Part shown: positions 43,861 to 53,295 of the stretch, in pieces | Position numbering within the stretch: position 1 is the first letter of the stretch | Layout: each line of letters opens with the position of its first letter | NCBI RefSeq assembly: GCF_002954325.1 | Contig: NZ_MQVX01000001.1 | Location: 2,347,383-2,411,382 of the forward strand | Length of the DNA: 64,000 bases | Source of the DNA: Aureicoccus marinus | Lineage (GTDB): Bacteria; Bacteroidota; Bacteroidia; Flavobacteriales; Flavobacteriaceae | Reading direction: 5' to 3' | Notes under the pieces: generated by a model | Databases searched by the model: none | What the model was told of the DNA's origin: nothing | What the model saw: only the letters and a program-made list of their open reading frames with translations | Translations under genes and position numbers: made by a program

Positions 43861-46401
43861 TTAGGGTTTTGGGTACTCTACTTGAGCCATATAGGCGTTG
43901 ATGTTTTTATGTACCTGGATGATCTTGTAGTTTTTAGATGAAATGACAAAATTCTCTTTCTTCACTCTGTACTTTCGGTTGGTGTTGATCAACTCGACAA
44001 AGCCGAGTGCGAACTCCTTGGACTTAAACCCGTGAACCAGCACAAACTGATCTTCCAGGTTGTAGATGTCTTTGGAGATCTTGTTTTTGTAAGCCAAATC
44101 TTTGATGATCTCTTCCAAACGATTCTTCAGCTTTAACGCCGATTCGTCCTCTCTTATTTTATAAGGAAAGACAACTTTCCAATTTTCTGCTCCTTCAGCC
44201 CCTTCTTCCTTCGAAAAATCCTTGGGAGCCAATTTAGGCAATTGTTCCTTTACCATGAATTCGGCCTTCTTCCCTTCCGGGTCGTTCGGGTAATTCAAGG
44301 CGACGTAGTTCAAGGCCTCCTTAAAAGCCTCAAAACCTTGAAGTCGACCAATGGAATTCGCCTTCAGCATTTCGAACTTGGGTACGATTTGGTCCCCGGT
44401 GAAGCGCTCGATGTATTTTTGACTCTGGGTTATAACCTCCAAGTATCGCTGCTCTTCATACTTTTTATACAGACCGTCGTAAAGGGCATCGGGACTCTCG
44501 GTGTCGCCCGCCAAAACGGCATCGGGATTGAGTAAAATTTCGGCGTACCGGCTACTTCGGTGGTTGGTCACGATGTCTTCCTTGACTTCTTCCGCTCGAT
44601 ACGGGTAGGCAGACTGGTAGATCTTGTAGAGGTTGTACTTGGACGGCAGAATGAGCCTTTCTTCGGGGTTTTGAGCCAAAACACGCTCCAAACGCTCGGC
44701 GGCCAGTTCATCGTCCTTGAACTTTTCTTTGTAAATCAGGCCCAATTGGTACAAGGCAAAGTTGCGATCTACGCGAATACTGTCGATTTGACCAAGACGG
44801 GTTGGAACCTTATTTAAATAGTAGTCCAACTGAAGTTTTGGATCTTCCTGGGCGGTGCTGTCGGCTGTATTATTGACTACCTGGGTCAGGTCATCGGTAC
44901 GGCTCACCGCAATTTTATTACTCCAACGCCAATTGTCTTCCAAGGGTCGGTTCCCCCAGCGTCCTTGGAAATCGGTTTTCCCATATCCCAGGCTGGCGAT
45001 GTTGTAGAAATAAAACTTTCCTTTATTGTCTTTTCCGCCTTTGGTTTTCAAGAAATTGGCCAAGCCGGTATTGCGGCGTTTTTCAGCCACTTCTTCTTCC
45101 GCTTTGCGCTTGGCAATCAGGTCATCAATGGTTTGCTGAAAGTAATCCTTGCGCTGATCAGGATTCATTTCGACCACCTTCAGGACGCTGTCGGTATACT
45201 GAACAATATCTTCGTACTTGATAACGTCCACCAGATTATCCCGTTTTTTCTTGATAAAGCGGTAATCCCGTTGCTTCTCGTTCATGTTTTGAAGCACGCT
45301 GTCATAATACCCTCCTGCCCCTCTGTAGTCCCTTTCATCAAAATGGTACTCGGCCAAGTCCAGGTAATTCAAGGCGTTTAGTACGCGATCTTCCTGATTT
45401 CTTCTTAGGGATTTGTTGTAATACACCAAACCGAGGCTGTCTTCCTCCGCTCTAAAGTGGAAAATTGCTTTCTGGCGAAAAACCTTGTCCAAAAAGGGCC
45501 GGTTCTCGCGGTTCTCTTCCAATTCCGTCAGGTATTCGCGTAAAAACTCCTTGTTTTCGTCCGTGACGTCTATGTTGTTGATCTTTTTCAGGTGGGCATT
45601 GATCCAATACACCCGAGGGGTCTTGCGCTTGAGTGCGATAATCTTGTCAAAAGCAAAATTGGCACTGTCCTTTTTGCCAAGTTGGTTGTAAAGCTGTCCA
45701 ATGATGAAGAGGTACCGCCCTTGCTCTTCCCGGTTGGGAACATAGGTCTGGGCGTACTTTAAACGTCGAATAGCCGAATCGGGTTGCTTCATCAATATGA
45801 AGCATTGGGCGATGACGGCCTGAGCATCAGAAAACTCCTGATCACTCAATCGCTCGTACTTGATTAAGTTCTTAAGGTTCTTAATCGCCAATTCAGGGTT
45901 GTCCAGACGCATATTGGTCTTTTCTCTCCAGATTTTGGCTTGGTTGTGCTGATTGCTCTGATCGTGTTTGTAGAGGATGTAATTAAAAGCCTCCAAAGCC
46001 GGCACATAACGCTGATCAAAATAGCGGGCCTTGCCTAAAAGTAAAAAGGCTTCATCGGTTTGGGGGTTTCGCTCCCGGTTCTCGATGTCCATGGCGTGCT
46101 TTTGGATCGCCTTGGTGGCCTTTTCTTCTGCCCGTTCAAAATTGGGGTTGTTGCCTTCCGAATCCAAGCGAACCTCATCGGTGACCTGAAGTCGTTCGAC
46201 AGGAAGTAAGGCCCAGTAATTTTCTTTATAGCTCTGGCGCAGTTCTTCACGCCCCTTTTCAAAGGCCAAATTACCGTTATACAGGACGTTGTACTTGGTG
46301 TTTACCGCATGCCAATTCCTGTTCACAAAGGCATTTTTCTTTGTGGAACAAGCGGTAATAAGCAATACCAGGGCCCCTAAGTAGATTTTCGTGTTCTTCA
46401 C
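43861..46401 (-). CDS. porW: type IX secretion periplasmic lipoprotein PorW/SprE
   Basis: A large TPR lipoprotein needed for type IX secretion and, in Flavobacteria, gliding. I set the start at the GTG at 46401, giving MKNTKIYLGALVLLITAC with lipid Cys at about residue 18. The more distal TTG at 46422 overlaps a -7 promoter element and is unlikely to be translated. About 846 residues. The N-terminal family signature KKNAFVNRNWHAVNTKYNVL is followed by many TPR repeats (for example PALEAFNYILYKHDQSNQHN and IAQCFILMKQPDSAIRRLKY). It starts the unit porW-bactofilin-atpZ-atpI-atpBEFHAG. Confidence 0.9.
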   Translation of the reverse strand: MKNTKIYLGALVLLITACSTKKNAFVNRNWHAVNTKYNVLYNGNLAFEKGREELRQSYKENYWALLPVERLQVTDEVRLDSEGNNPNFERAEEKATKAIQKHAMDIENRERNPQTDEAFLLLGKARYFDQRYVPALEAFNYILYKHDQSNQHNQAKIWREKTNMRLDNPELAIKNLKNLIKYERLSDQEFSDAQAVIAQCFILMKQPDSAIRRLKYAQTYVPNREEQGRYLFIIGQLYNQLGKKDSANFAFDKIIALKRKTPRVYWINAHLKKINNIDVTDENKEFLREYLTELEENRENRPFLDKVFRQKAIFHFRAEEDSLGLVYYNKSLRRNQEDRVLNALNYLDLAEYHFDERDYRGAGGYYDSVLQNMNEKQRDYRFIKKKRDNLVDVIKYEDIVQYTDSVLKVVEMNPDQRKDYFQQTIDDLIAKRKAEEEVAEKRRNTGLANFLKTKGGKDNKGKFYFYNIASLGYGKTDFQGRWGNRPLEDNWRWSNKIAVSRTDDLTQVVNNTADSTAQEDPKLQLDYYLNKVPTRLGQIDSIRVDRNFALYQLGLIYKEKFKDDELAAERLERVLAQNPEERLILPSKYNLYKIYQSAYPYRAEEVKEDIVTNHRSSRYAEILLNPDAVLAGDTESPDALYDGLYKKYEEQRYLEVITQSQKYIERFTGDQIVPKFEMLKANSIGRLQGFEAFKEALNYVALNYPNDPEGKKAEFMVKEQLPKLAPKDFSKEEGAEGAENWKVVFPYKIREDESALKLKNRLEEIIKDLAYKNKISKDIYNLEDQFVLVHGFKSKEFALGFVELINTNRKYRVKKENFVISSKNYKIIQVHKNINAYMAQVEYPKP

Positions 46402-46419
46402 CTTATATGCATGGGTATC

Positions 46420-46427
46420 CAAACTTA
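46420..46427 (-). promoter_or_regulatory. porW -7 promoter element (TAAGTTTG)
   Basis: An exact minus-strand TAnnTTTG match. Transcription would start near 46413, about 12 bases before the GTG start at 46401 and downstream of the TTG at 46422, which supports the GTG. No good -33 element is seen. Confidence 0.4.
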
Positions 46428-46490
46428 ACTAATTTTTTAAGGGATTAGTATTTGGACGCCCTGCAAAATCTCGGCGAATTGGCAAGCTGT

Positions 46491-47195
46491 TTACTCCTCG
46501 ACCTTTCCGAAAAATGCCTCGAGTTCGCGTAGAGTTGCCGGAGAGGTTTGGATGTCTTTGACAATTTGCCCTTTTTCGAGCACAACAATACGCTCACAAA
46601 CTTCCGTTACATGGCTCAAGTCATGACTCGAAACCAAGACGGTTACTCCTTGTCTGGAAGCGAGCTCTTTGATAATCCCTTTGAGGCGAATCTGAGTCGT
46701 AGGATCCAGGTTAGCAAAGGGCTCATCCAAGATGATGACCTCGGGATCTCCGATAAATGATGCCACAATTCCGGCCTTCTTTTGGTTTCCTTTGGAAAGA
46801 TCCCTCAGGTACTTCTTTTGCCCCAGGATTTCTCCGTGAAAAAAGTCCTCGTATTGGGCCAGGTGTCGATCCACTTGCTCTTTCGAGCGACCGCGCAGTT
46901 CCCCGATGAAGTAAAAATACTCTTCCGGAGTCAGGTAACCGATCAAAAAGCTTTCATCGATAAAGGCTGCGGTATGAGGCTTCCAGGCTTCACTCTTGTC
47001 AACCTGAATGTCTTTGTTGAGTATATTCCCTGTGGTAGGTTGTACCAGATCGAGTAACAGACTAAAAAAGGTGGTCTTTCCTGCGCCATTGTTTCCGACC
47101 AGTCCGAAGGATTCCCCTTTGGGAATTTCGAGCAAGTCCAAATGGAGCACTTTGTGCGGACCGTATGTTTTACTGAGGTTAGTGGCTTTTATCAT
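46491..47195 (-). CDS. ABC transporter ATP-binding protein
   Basis: ATPase of an ABC exporter, 234 residues. Walker A is GLVGNNGAGKTTFFSLLL near residue 38, the signature is RDLSKGNQKKAGIVASF near 130, Walker B is PEVIILDEPFANLD near 154, and the switch His is in VLVSSHDLSHV near 190. It follows the DUF5687 membrane gene by 14 bases and is surely its partner. Substrate unknown. Confidence 0.92.
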   Translation of the reverse strand: MIKATNLSKTYGPHKVLHLDLLEIPKGESFGLVGNNGAGKTTFFSLLLDLVQPTTGNILNKDIQVDKSEAWKPHTAAFIDESFLIGYLTPEEYFYFIGELRGRSKEQVDRHLAQYEDFFHGEILGQKKYLRDLSKGNQKKAGIVASFIGDPEVIILDEPFANLDPTTQIRLKGIIKELASRQGVTVLVSSHDLSHVTEVCERIVVLEKGQIVKDIQTSPATLRELEAFFGKVEE

Positions 47196-47209
47196 CGTCG
47201 TTTTTTGAA

Positions 47210-48679
47210 TTATGCATTTTCTTTATAGGCCAGTAAGGTCTTGTATTTTTCTTTCTTGTAAATCCGCTCAATCAAACGGAAGGTGGGATTCTTAAAGACA
47301 AACCCAAGCACCCCAACGGCGGCCACAGCCAAGTAGCCAGCGGGCTCATTGATCATGGAACCTCCCCAATAAATCAGCATGGGCAAGAACATCTTGGGAA
47401 TGGTCAAGAGCATGGTTTTGGCGTTGAAGGCTTGTTTGTCTCCAAAGGCCTTTTTATTGGAGGTCAGATCGATCGGGGACTTTACATAGGCGCCTCCCAA
47501 TAGGACCAGATAAGAATTAATACCCAGGTTGTACATCGCACCGGCGAGAACCGCAGCGTAGGCTTCCCAACCGAAATAGATATAGAAGGTAGAGAGTACC
47601 GTACTGATCAGGGTCGCAATGATGATCAGGTACCATTTGGAATTCAAATAATCCCGGTACTTGATGTTTTGACTCATCATGAGTGGATAATAGCTGCTGT
47701 CCCAACTGGGCACATACTGCCCAAAGGTGAACAAGAAGCCACCGGTCACAAAGATGCCTGCAAAGATCTTCCAAAAGGCGTTGTCGTACATTTCTACCGC
47801 TCCGGTAAAAAACAAGAGTCCATAGAACAAGAAGAAGAAACTGGTAATCACCGAGGTCTTCGAGCGCTTATTGCGACGGATCAGTTTGATGTCGTTCTTC
47901 AAGAAAGTACCCAAATACCCATATCGATTGAGCCAATCCAGGTTTTCGGTCTTGGCCTCCTTTTGCTTGACCGCCAATCCTCCATCGAGGTACATGCGGC
48001 TTTTGAAATAGTAAAAGGAAGATAAGTAGAGAATAATCAGGACTGCCCAGGGTACAGCCGCCCAGACCGGTTGATCGTACAAGAGATCAAAGAATGTCTG
48101 GGTATAAACGGTAATATCAAAAATTTGGTAGTACTGCACCAGGGCTGCTCCGGCAAACAAACTGGCCATGATGTAAAAGGCCCAGTCCCGGTTGTTGACC
48201 AAAACATTGAGCATATTGTTGCTGTAGATCAAGCCCATCATACCCAAATGCCACGCCAAAGCGCCCACCAAGTCGTAGTCCTTGGTGATCAAAATGATGG
48301 TAAAAGGAATAAAGAAAAAGGCGTGAGACCAGTTGAAAAAAGAAACAACTGTTTTAAAAAGGGAGAAACGTACAACCTGATTCTTCTTAACCGGTAAATA
48401 CAGCAGCGGCTTAATATTGGTCACTGGCATTTTCTGCAACATATACCGAAAGACCATATCAAAGCCTAAATAATAGATCATAAATCGGTTGACCACCCGA
48501 AAGGGATCGCCCATGTCTAGTTTCTCAATGATAAAATAGGAACCGAATCCCAAGGATAAGAATACGGCAATGAAATAAAGGGCACCGAACACCATGAGGA
48601 TTTTGAACCAAATTTCGGTACGAAAAGAGGAAGACCGGATCATGGACTTCCATTGCAAACTGAGAAAGCGTTTTAGCAT
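47210..48679 (-). CDS. DUF5687 family ABC exporter membrane subunit
   Basis: A polytopic membrane protein of about 489 residues. I use the ATG at 48679 (MLKRFLSLQWKSMIRSSSF); the frame is open to 48766, but the extra 29 residues are polar and lie inside the region of the divergent reductase promoter. About twelve hydrophobic segments are visible, for example FMIYYLGFDMVFRYML, FFFLFYGLLFFTGAVEMY and YLVLLGGAYVKSPIDLTSNK. The family resembles ABC-2 permeases of Bacteroidota, and the following gene is its ATPase. Substrate unknown. Confidence 0.82.
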   Translation of the reverse strand: MLKRFLSLQWKSMIRSSSFRTEIWFKILMVFGALYFIAVFLSLGFGSYFIIEKLDMGDPFRVVNRFMIYYLGFDMVFRYMLQKMPVTNIKPLLYLPVKKNQVVRFSLFKTVVSFFNWSHAFFFIPFTIILITKDYDLVGALAWHLGMMGLIYSNNMLNVLVNNRDWAFYIMASLFAGAALVQYYQIFDITVYTQTFFDLLYDQPVWAAVPWAVLIILYLSSFYYFKSRMYLDGGLAVKQKEAKTENLDWLNRYGYLGTFLKNDIKLIRRNKRSKTSVITSFFFLFYGLLFFTGAVEMYDNAFWKIFAGIFVTGGFLFTFGQYVPSWDSSYYPLMMSQNIKYRDYLNSKWYLIIIATLISTVLSTFYIYFGWEAYAAVLAGAMYNLGINSYLVLLGGAYVKSPIDLTSNKKAFGDKQAFNAKTMLLTIPKMFLPMLIYWGGSMINEPAGYLAVAAVGVLGFVFKNPTFRLIERIYKKEKYKTLLAYKENA

Positions 48680-48776
48680 TAGATTGGTTTTTCCAAAGGA
48701 GTTAGTGTGAAAATAATGGTTTTTGTTACAGGGATCCTCAAAAAATTTAAACGCCCTAGGATTCAAGAAGGTGTCG

Positions 48777-48784
48777 TAATTTTG
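48777..48784 (+). promoter_or_regulatory. -7 promoter element of the ferredoxin reductase gene (TAATTTTG)
   Basis: An exact TAnnTTTG match 14 bases before the ATG at 48799. A -33 TTG is not seen at the expected distance. Confidence 0.4.
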
Positions 48785-48798
48785 CGAAAAATTGAATT

Positions 48799-49848
48799 AT
48801 GCCCACTTTTCACCGACTGCGCATTGCAGCAATCGATCGACTCACTCCAAAGGCCGTACAACTCCAGTTTGAAATCCCGTCAGAACTCCAGGGGGTGTTT
48901 CATTTTTATGCCGGTCAGTATATTACTCTTAAAGCCGATATACAGGGTGCTGACGTCCGCAGGGCGTACTCGATTTGTTCGAGTCCTGAGGACGGTGTAT
49001 TATCCGTTGGAGTCAAAGAAGTTCCCCAGGGTATTTTTTCAACTTTTGTCAACCAACAACTCCAAGTGGGCGATCAGCTTGAAGTAGCCGAACCCGAAGG
49101 ACGATTCTTGTTCAAAAAAGAAGGGGCAAAAGACAGTGTATTGGCTATTGCTGCCGGCAGTGGAATTACTCCGATCCTCAGCATTGCCAAAACAGCCTTG
49201 GCTGGCGGAACTCCCGTTATTCTTGTTTTCGGAAATAAAACAGTTGAGGACACCATGTTCGCGGAAACACTTGTAGAACTCAAGCAGCAATACCCTGATC
49301 ACTTTACATTACACTCCATGTACAGTCAGGAAGCGGTTGAGGGAAGCCGATTCGGACGTATTGACAACGGATTTTTGCGTTGGGTACTCAATCAACACAG
49401 CGGCGAAACCATAGGCGCCGCATACCTCTGTGGTCCGGAGCCTCTGATTGAATTGAGCAAACAAACCCTGAATGACAGTGGTTTTGGCGAAGACCAGATT
49501 CACTTTGAACTCTTTACTTCCTCCTCCTCTTCGGACGAAGCCGGAGATCCTGTGGAGGTAGCAGACGGAAAGATCCAATACGCAGTGGTTCTCGATGGAG
49601 AAACCCACGAATTTACGGCGGATGCCAAACCCTTGGTCCTTGATGCGGTATTGGCCGAAAACATTGACGCGCCCTATTCCTGTCAAGGGGGTATTTGCAG
49701 CTCTTGTATTGCCAAGGTCACCGAAGGAAAAGCCAAAATGGTCAAAAATCAAATCCTGACCGACGGGGAAGTGGCCGAAGGGCTCATTCTAACCTGCCAA
49801 GCCCATGCGACCTCGTCTAAAATCACACTGGATTACGACGACGTCTAA
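48799..49848 (+). CDS. PaaE-like ferredoxin--NAD(P)H oxidoreductase
   Basis: A 349-residue flavo-iron-sulfur reductase with three domains: an FAD-binding barrel (AGQYITLKADIQ and RRAYSICSSPED near residue 55), an NAD(P)H-binding domain (LAIAAGSGITPILSIAKTAL near 120, YLCGPEPLIEL near 215), and a C-terminal plant-type [2Fe-2S] ferredoxin with CQGGICSSCIAKV near 300 and a last Cys in LILTCQAHA. This order is that of PaaE, the reductase of phenylacetyl-CoA epoxidase. No other paa gene is nearby, so here it may serve another oxygenase or desaturase. Monocistronic by context. Confidence 0.88.
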   Translation: MPTFHRLRIAAIDRLTPKAVQLQFEIPSELQGVFHFYAGQYITLKADIQGADVRRAYSICSSPEDGVLSVGVKEVPQGIFSTFVNQQLQVGDQLEVAEPEGRFLFKKEGAKDSVLAIAAGSGITPILSIAKTALAGGTPVILVFGNKTVEDTMFAETLVELKQQYPDHFTLHSMYSQEAVEGSRFGRIDNGFLRWVLNQHSGETIGAAYLCGPEPLIELSKQTLNDSGFGEDQIHFELFTSSSSSDEAGDPVEVADGKIQYAVVLDGETHEFTADAKPLVLDAVLAENIDAPYSCQGGICSSCIAKVTEGKAKMVKNQILTDGEVAEGLILTCQAHATSSKITLDYDDV

Positions 49849-49849
49849 T

Positions 49850-50647
49850 CTATACGCTTAAGAGTAAAGGCGATTCACTGCCCAAACGATCCAGTTCGCG
49901 GGAGGCATGATCATAGCCAATGGTAAAGGCTTTCTCGATAGAGCTTTTGTCGAGTACCCCAATACTCTCGAGTTCCTTGGGTTCGACAGCCCATTGGCAT
50001 TGTCCGAGTTTCTTCTTGCTGCTCGTGTAAATCATCAGGCTGGTTACTCGGGCGGTAATCTGAAAGGGATTTTTCAAGTCTTTTTTGTGCATCTCTCCCG
50101 CAATGGTCACGTTGCTTCCGACAATGCTAGAACAGTGCTCATCCAAATACTCCTTGGGGAAATTGTTCATGATTCCTCCATCTGCGCAGAGCAGCTTCCC
50201 CACTTTAACCGGAGAGAAAACAGGGGTAAGGGCTGCCGAAGCGAGTAGAGCCCGAATGAGTTCTCCTTCCGAGAAACAGATCTCTTCTCCCTGAAGTAAG
50301 TCGGTGGCAACCACATGAAGCGGCAGGTCCAAAGAGGCAAAGGTATCTTTTGGAAAATAGGCCTTTAGAAGTTTATAATACCGTTCGGTATCTATAAATC
50401 CAGCCTTGTTAATGGTAAAAAAATTATACTGAAACAAAGGCGTTTCCTTGAAGAAGGACAGCATGTCTTCCACCGTGTTGCTGTTCGCGTAAAAAGCACC
50501 GACCAAGGCTCCAATACTGGTTCCTGCTACCCGGTCTGCTTCCCATCCTCGTTCTCGCAAGGCCTTGATCAGACCAATATGAGCCATCCCTCGAATCCCT
50601 CCTCCGGACAAGACCAAACCCTTCTCATTTTTCTTCTTTTTCGCCAT
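49850..50647 (-). CDS. patatin-like phospholipase
   Basis: A serine acyl hydrolase of about 265 residues (ATG at 50647; another in-frame ATG lies five codons upstream). The oxyanion loop is LVLSGGGIRGMAHIGL, the nucleophile elbow GTSIGALVGAF near residue 40, and the catalytic Asp is in CADGGIMNNFP near 160, the complete Ser-Asp dyad. No signal peptide is present, and the lysine-rich N-terminus suggests a cytosolic or inner-membrane-associated enzyme. It converges on the reductase gene with a one-base gap. Confidence 0.88.
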   Translation of the reverse strand: MAKKKKNEKGLVLSGGGIRGMAHIGLIKALRERGWEADRVAGTSIGALVGAFYANSNTVEDMLSFFKETPLFQYNFFTINKAGFIDTERYYKLLKAYFPKDTFASLDLPLHVVATDLLQGEEICFSEGELIRALLASAALTPVFSPVKVGKLLCADGGIMNNFPKEYLDEHCSSIVGSNVTIAGEMHKKDLKNPFQITARVTSLMIYTSSKKKLGQCQWAVEPKELESIGVLDKSSIEKAFTIGYDHASRELDRLGSESPLLLSV

Positions 50648-50790
50648 AATTTCTTCTTCCAATCGACCGAGATCTTAAAGGTAAGTCGAAAAAGGAACTT
50701 TTTTTCGGCCCTTTAGTGTAATGCATTTCTTTTTTCTCGACTCAAAAAGCAGCGCGATTTGTTGTAGGTTTAAGCTTAAATCAAAAAAGA

Positions 50791-51126
50791 ATGGCAGCAC
50801 CATATTACGATCCGGCAGATCTAAGGAAATTCGGAAAGATTACAGAATGGAGTGAAGAGCTCGGAGAAAAGTTCTTCGATTACTACGGAAAGGTGTTTGA
50901 AGAAGGCGCCCTGAGTGCCCGTGAAAAGTCTTTAATCGCCCTGGCGGTGGCCCACGTGGTTAAATGCCCTTATTGCATTGACGCTTATACCAAAGACGGA
51001 CTGCAACGCGGCATCACCAAGGAAGAGATGATGGAGGCCGTTCATGCAGGAGCAGCTATTGAAAGTGGCGCGACCCTGGTCCATGGCGTGCAAATGATGA
51101 ATAAATACAACAAGCTTTCGATGTAA
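50791..51126 (+). CDS. AhpD-like (peroxidase-like) protein paired with ArsS
   Basis: A 111-residue all-helical protein of the carboxymuconolactone decarboxylase/AhpD superfamily. The redox motif CPYCIDAYTKDGLQ supplies CxxC plus a downstream His-equivalent region, and AIESGATLVHGVQMMNKYNK closes the fold. Members of this subfamily are encoded next to the ArsS radical SAM enzyme and are called arsenosugar-biosynthesis-associated peroxidase-like proteins. arsS follows after 34 bases. A -7-like TAGGTTTA lies about 19 bases upstream. Confidence 0.85.
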   Translation: MAAPYYDPADLRKFGKITEWSEELGEKFFDYYGKVFEEGALSAREKSLIALAVAHVVKCPYCIDAYTKDGLQRGITKEEMMEAVHAGAAIESGATLVHGVQMMNKYNKLSM

Positions 51127-51160
51127 ATTCCGAAAGCTCGAATGAAAAAGAAGATACCTT

Positions 51161-52216
51161 ATGGCGACGAAGTCGTTAAAGGCCCGAGCTGACGAACTGG
51201 CTCAGGCAAACAAACAACTGGACATCCTCAACGGAGGAATTTTTGAAGAAGGAGAACTCCCCTATTTTAAAGATAAGATTGCCGAAATCGGGCATTTCCC
51301 ATTGCGTCCTCGCAAGCTGGAAATCCTGCAGATCAATGTAGGTTATATGTGCAACCAGGTGTGTGAGCACTGCCATGTCGATGCCGGTCCTGACCGCAAA
51401 GAAATCATGATCCGGGATACCATGGAGCTCTGTCTGGAGGTCATTCGCAACACCGGAGCGCATACCCTGGATCTCACAGGAGGGGCCCCCGAAATGAACC
51501 CTGATTTTCGTTGGTTTGTGGAAGAGTCGGCCAAGGCGGGAATCAAAGACTTCATCGTCCGCTCCAACCTGACCATTATCCGAGCCAACAAGAAGTATCA
51601 TGACCTTCCTGAATTCTTTAAAAAACACAATGTGCACGTGGTATCGTCCATGCCGCACTATACCCGCGGGAAGACAGACAAGCAAAGAGGAGATGGTGTT
51701 TTTGACAAGTCCATTCAAGCCCTGAAAGACCTCAACGCAGTGGGTTATGGTAAGCCCGACAGTCCCTTGCGTCTCGATTTGGTTTACAACCCTTCCGGCG
51801 CCTATTTGCCCGGGGATCAAGCTGCCCTAGAGCGAGACTTTAAAGCCGCTTTACTTCAGGATTTTGGCATTGAATTTCACTCGCTTTTCGCCATCACCAA
51901 TTTGCCTATTGCCCGTTTCTTGGATTACCTCATTGCATCCGAAAACTATGAAGACTATATGACGGCACTCGTTGACGCTTACAACCCGGCTGCTGTTTCT
52001 CAGGTGATGTGCACCAACACCTTATCAGTGAGTTGGGACGGCTGGTTATACGATTGTGATTTCAACCAAATGTTAGGGCTTAAAGTGGCCAGCAAGGTTA
52101 AGCACATCAAGGACTACAACGAAGACTTGCTTCAAGACCGAAACATCATCATATCACAGCATTGTTATGGTTGTACAGCCGGAGCAGGAAGTAGTTGTCA
52201 AGGAACCGTAGCCTAA
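51161..52216 (+). CDS. arsS: arsenosugar biosynthesis radical SAM protein ArsS
   Basis: A radical SAM enzyme of 351 residues. The [4Fe-4S]/SAM motif is CNQVCEHCHVDAGPDRKE (CxxxCxxC) near residue 64; the SAM-binding LDLTGGAPEMNP is near 103. The C-terminal Cys-rich extension has MCTNTLSVSWDGWLYDCDFN and HCYGCTAGAGSSCQG, typical of the ArsS/rSAM-SeCys subfamily, and Cys rather than selenocysteine is used. ArsS is linked to attaching a deoxyadenosyl group to methylated arsenic to form arsenosugar precursors. No arsM gene lies in this window, so its partner methyltransferase must be elsewhere. Confidence 0.88.
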   Translation: MATKSLKARADELAQANKQLDILNGGIFEEGELPYFKDKIAEIGHFPLRPRKLEILQINVGYMCNQVCEHCHVDAGPDRKEIMIRDTMELCLEVIRNTGAHTLDLTGGAPEMNPDFRWFVEESAKAGIKDFIVRSNLTIIRANKKYHDLPEFFKKHNVHVVSSMPHYTRGKTDKQRGDGVFDKSIQALKDLNAVGYGKPDSPLRLDLVYNPSGAYLPGDQAALERDFKAALLQDFGIEFHSLFAITNLPIARFLDYLIASENYEDYMTALVDAYNPAAVSQVMCTNTLSVSWDGWLYDCDFNQMLGLKVASKVKHIKDYNEDLLQDRNIIISQHCYGCTAGAGSSCQGTVA

Positions 52217-53295
52217 TCCTGAAGATCGCCCTGGTCTCGGAGTAATTTTAGGACCTTTCTAAAGGCTTTTTCGACTGTAATGGTCGACATGGCTTCCTCG
52301 TATCCCTCAGGCACTTTTTTACCGTATACCGAGGTGGGAATCAAGGGGTATTCTTTTCGATCCACTAAAAGCTGGTAATCCTCCGTTTGACCAAACGGAG
52401 CATAACCCAGAAAGGGGTGCGTAACCCCCCAAAGTGTTAAGACTGGAACGCCAAAATTAGCCGCAAGATGTCCATTCCCGCTGTCCATAGAAATCATCAA
52501 CTTCAATTGAGATATCACGGTGAGTTCGTCAGCGAAGCTCAGGCATTCGGCCAGATTGATGACACGGCCCTGGGAGACGCCTTCCCATTCTTTGAGGATT
52601 TCGGCCTCCTCCACCCCGCCTCCGAAGAGCAGTACTTTGCATTTACCGTTCTTGTCCAGGCGTTCGACCAGTTGACGACTCATCTCAATAGGGTATCTCT
52701 TGCCGTCATGAGCTGCAAAGGGCGCAAAACCAACCCAAGGGAGATCGTCTTGGCCTATTTGTTCCTGTATGGTTTCAGTAACCTCGCGTTTAGGGGCTCG
52801 AGCTCGCCCATTCAATTCAAAGTCAAAACCTGCCCGAACAAAAACATCAGCATAGCGCTGGTGCATGGTCTTCAATGGCTCCATTATCTTGTTCTCTGCA
52901 CGGGTAAGGGCCGCTTTTTCTTTTCGGCCTTTATCGAGGGTATACCCCTTTAGCCCCATGAGCTGCAAGCCTCGGTTAATGTAGTCAGAGCGAAGTACAT
53001 GGTGCAGGTCAATGACCCCTTGGAATCCTTTCCATCGCAGGCGGAAAGTCAATAAGAGTAAGCCTTTCCAGTCTCCGTGTTTCTTTTTATTGAAATCAAT
53101 GAAGTACAGCTGTTCTATATCCGAAAAAATCGGTTGCCAGCGCTGGGGGCACAAAAAATGCAATTCTAAATTGGGATACCGGCTGGTCAAGGCCTTTAAG
53201 ACCGGATAGACCATCGCGATATCTCCCAAGGCGGAAGTCCGAATGACCAAAAGGCGCTGGGGCGTTTTAGCTATTCTCTTTGCGTTTATTTTCAC
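52213..53295 (-). CDS. glycosyltransferase family 9 (heptosyltransferase-like)
   Basis: A GT-B fold transferase of 360 residues related to LPS heptosyltransferases. The N-terminal LLVIRTSALGDIAMVYPVLK near residue 15 and C-terminal LKLMISMDSGNGHLAANFGV plus TLWGVTHPFLGYAPF are the family landmarks. It overlaps the DUF4254 stop by 29 bases and arsS converges on its end. The donor sugar is not determined. Confidence 0.88.
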   Translation of the reverse strand: MKINAKRIAKTPQRLLVIRTSALGDIAMVYPVLKALTSRYPNLELHFLCPQRWQPIFSDIEQLYFIDFNKKKHGDWKGLLLLTFRLRWKGFQGVIDLHHVLRSDYINRGLQLMGLKGYTLDKGRKEKAALTRAENKIMEPLKTMHQRYADVFVRAGFDFELNGRARAPKREVTETIQEQIGQDDLPWVGFAPFAAHDGKRYPIEMSRQLVERLDKNGKCKVLLFGGGVEEAEILKEWEGVSQGRVINLAECLSFADELTVISQLKLMISMDSGNGHLAANFGVPVLTLWGVTHPFLGYAPFGQTEDYQLLVDRKEYPLIPTSVYGKKVPEGYEEAMSTITVEKAFRKVLKLLRDQGDLQD

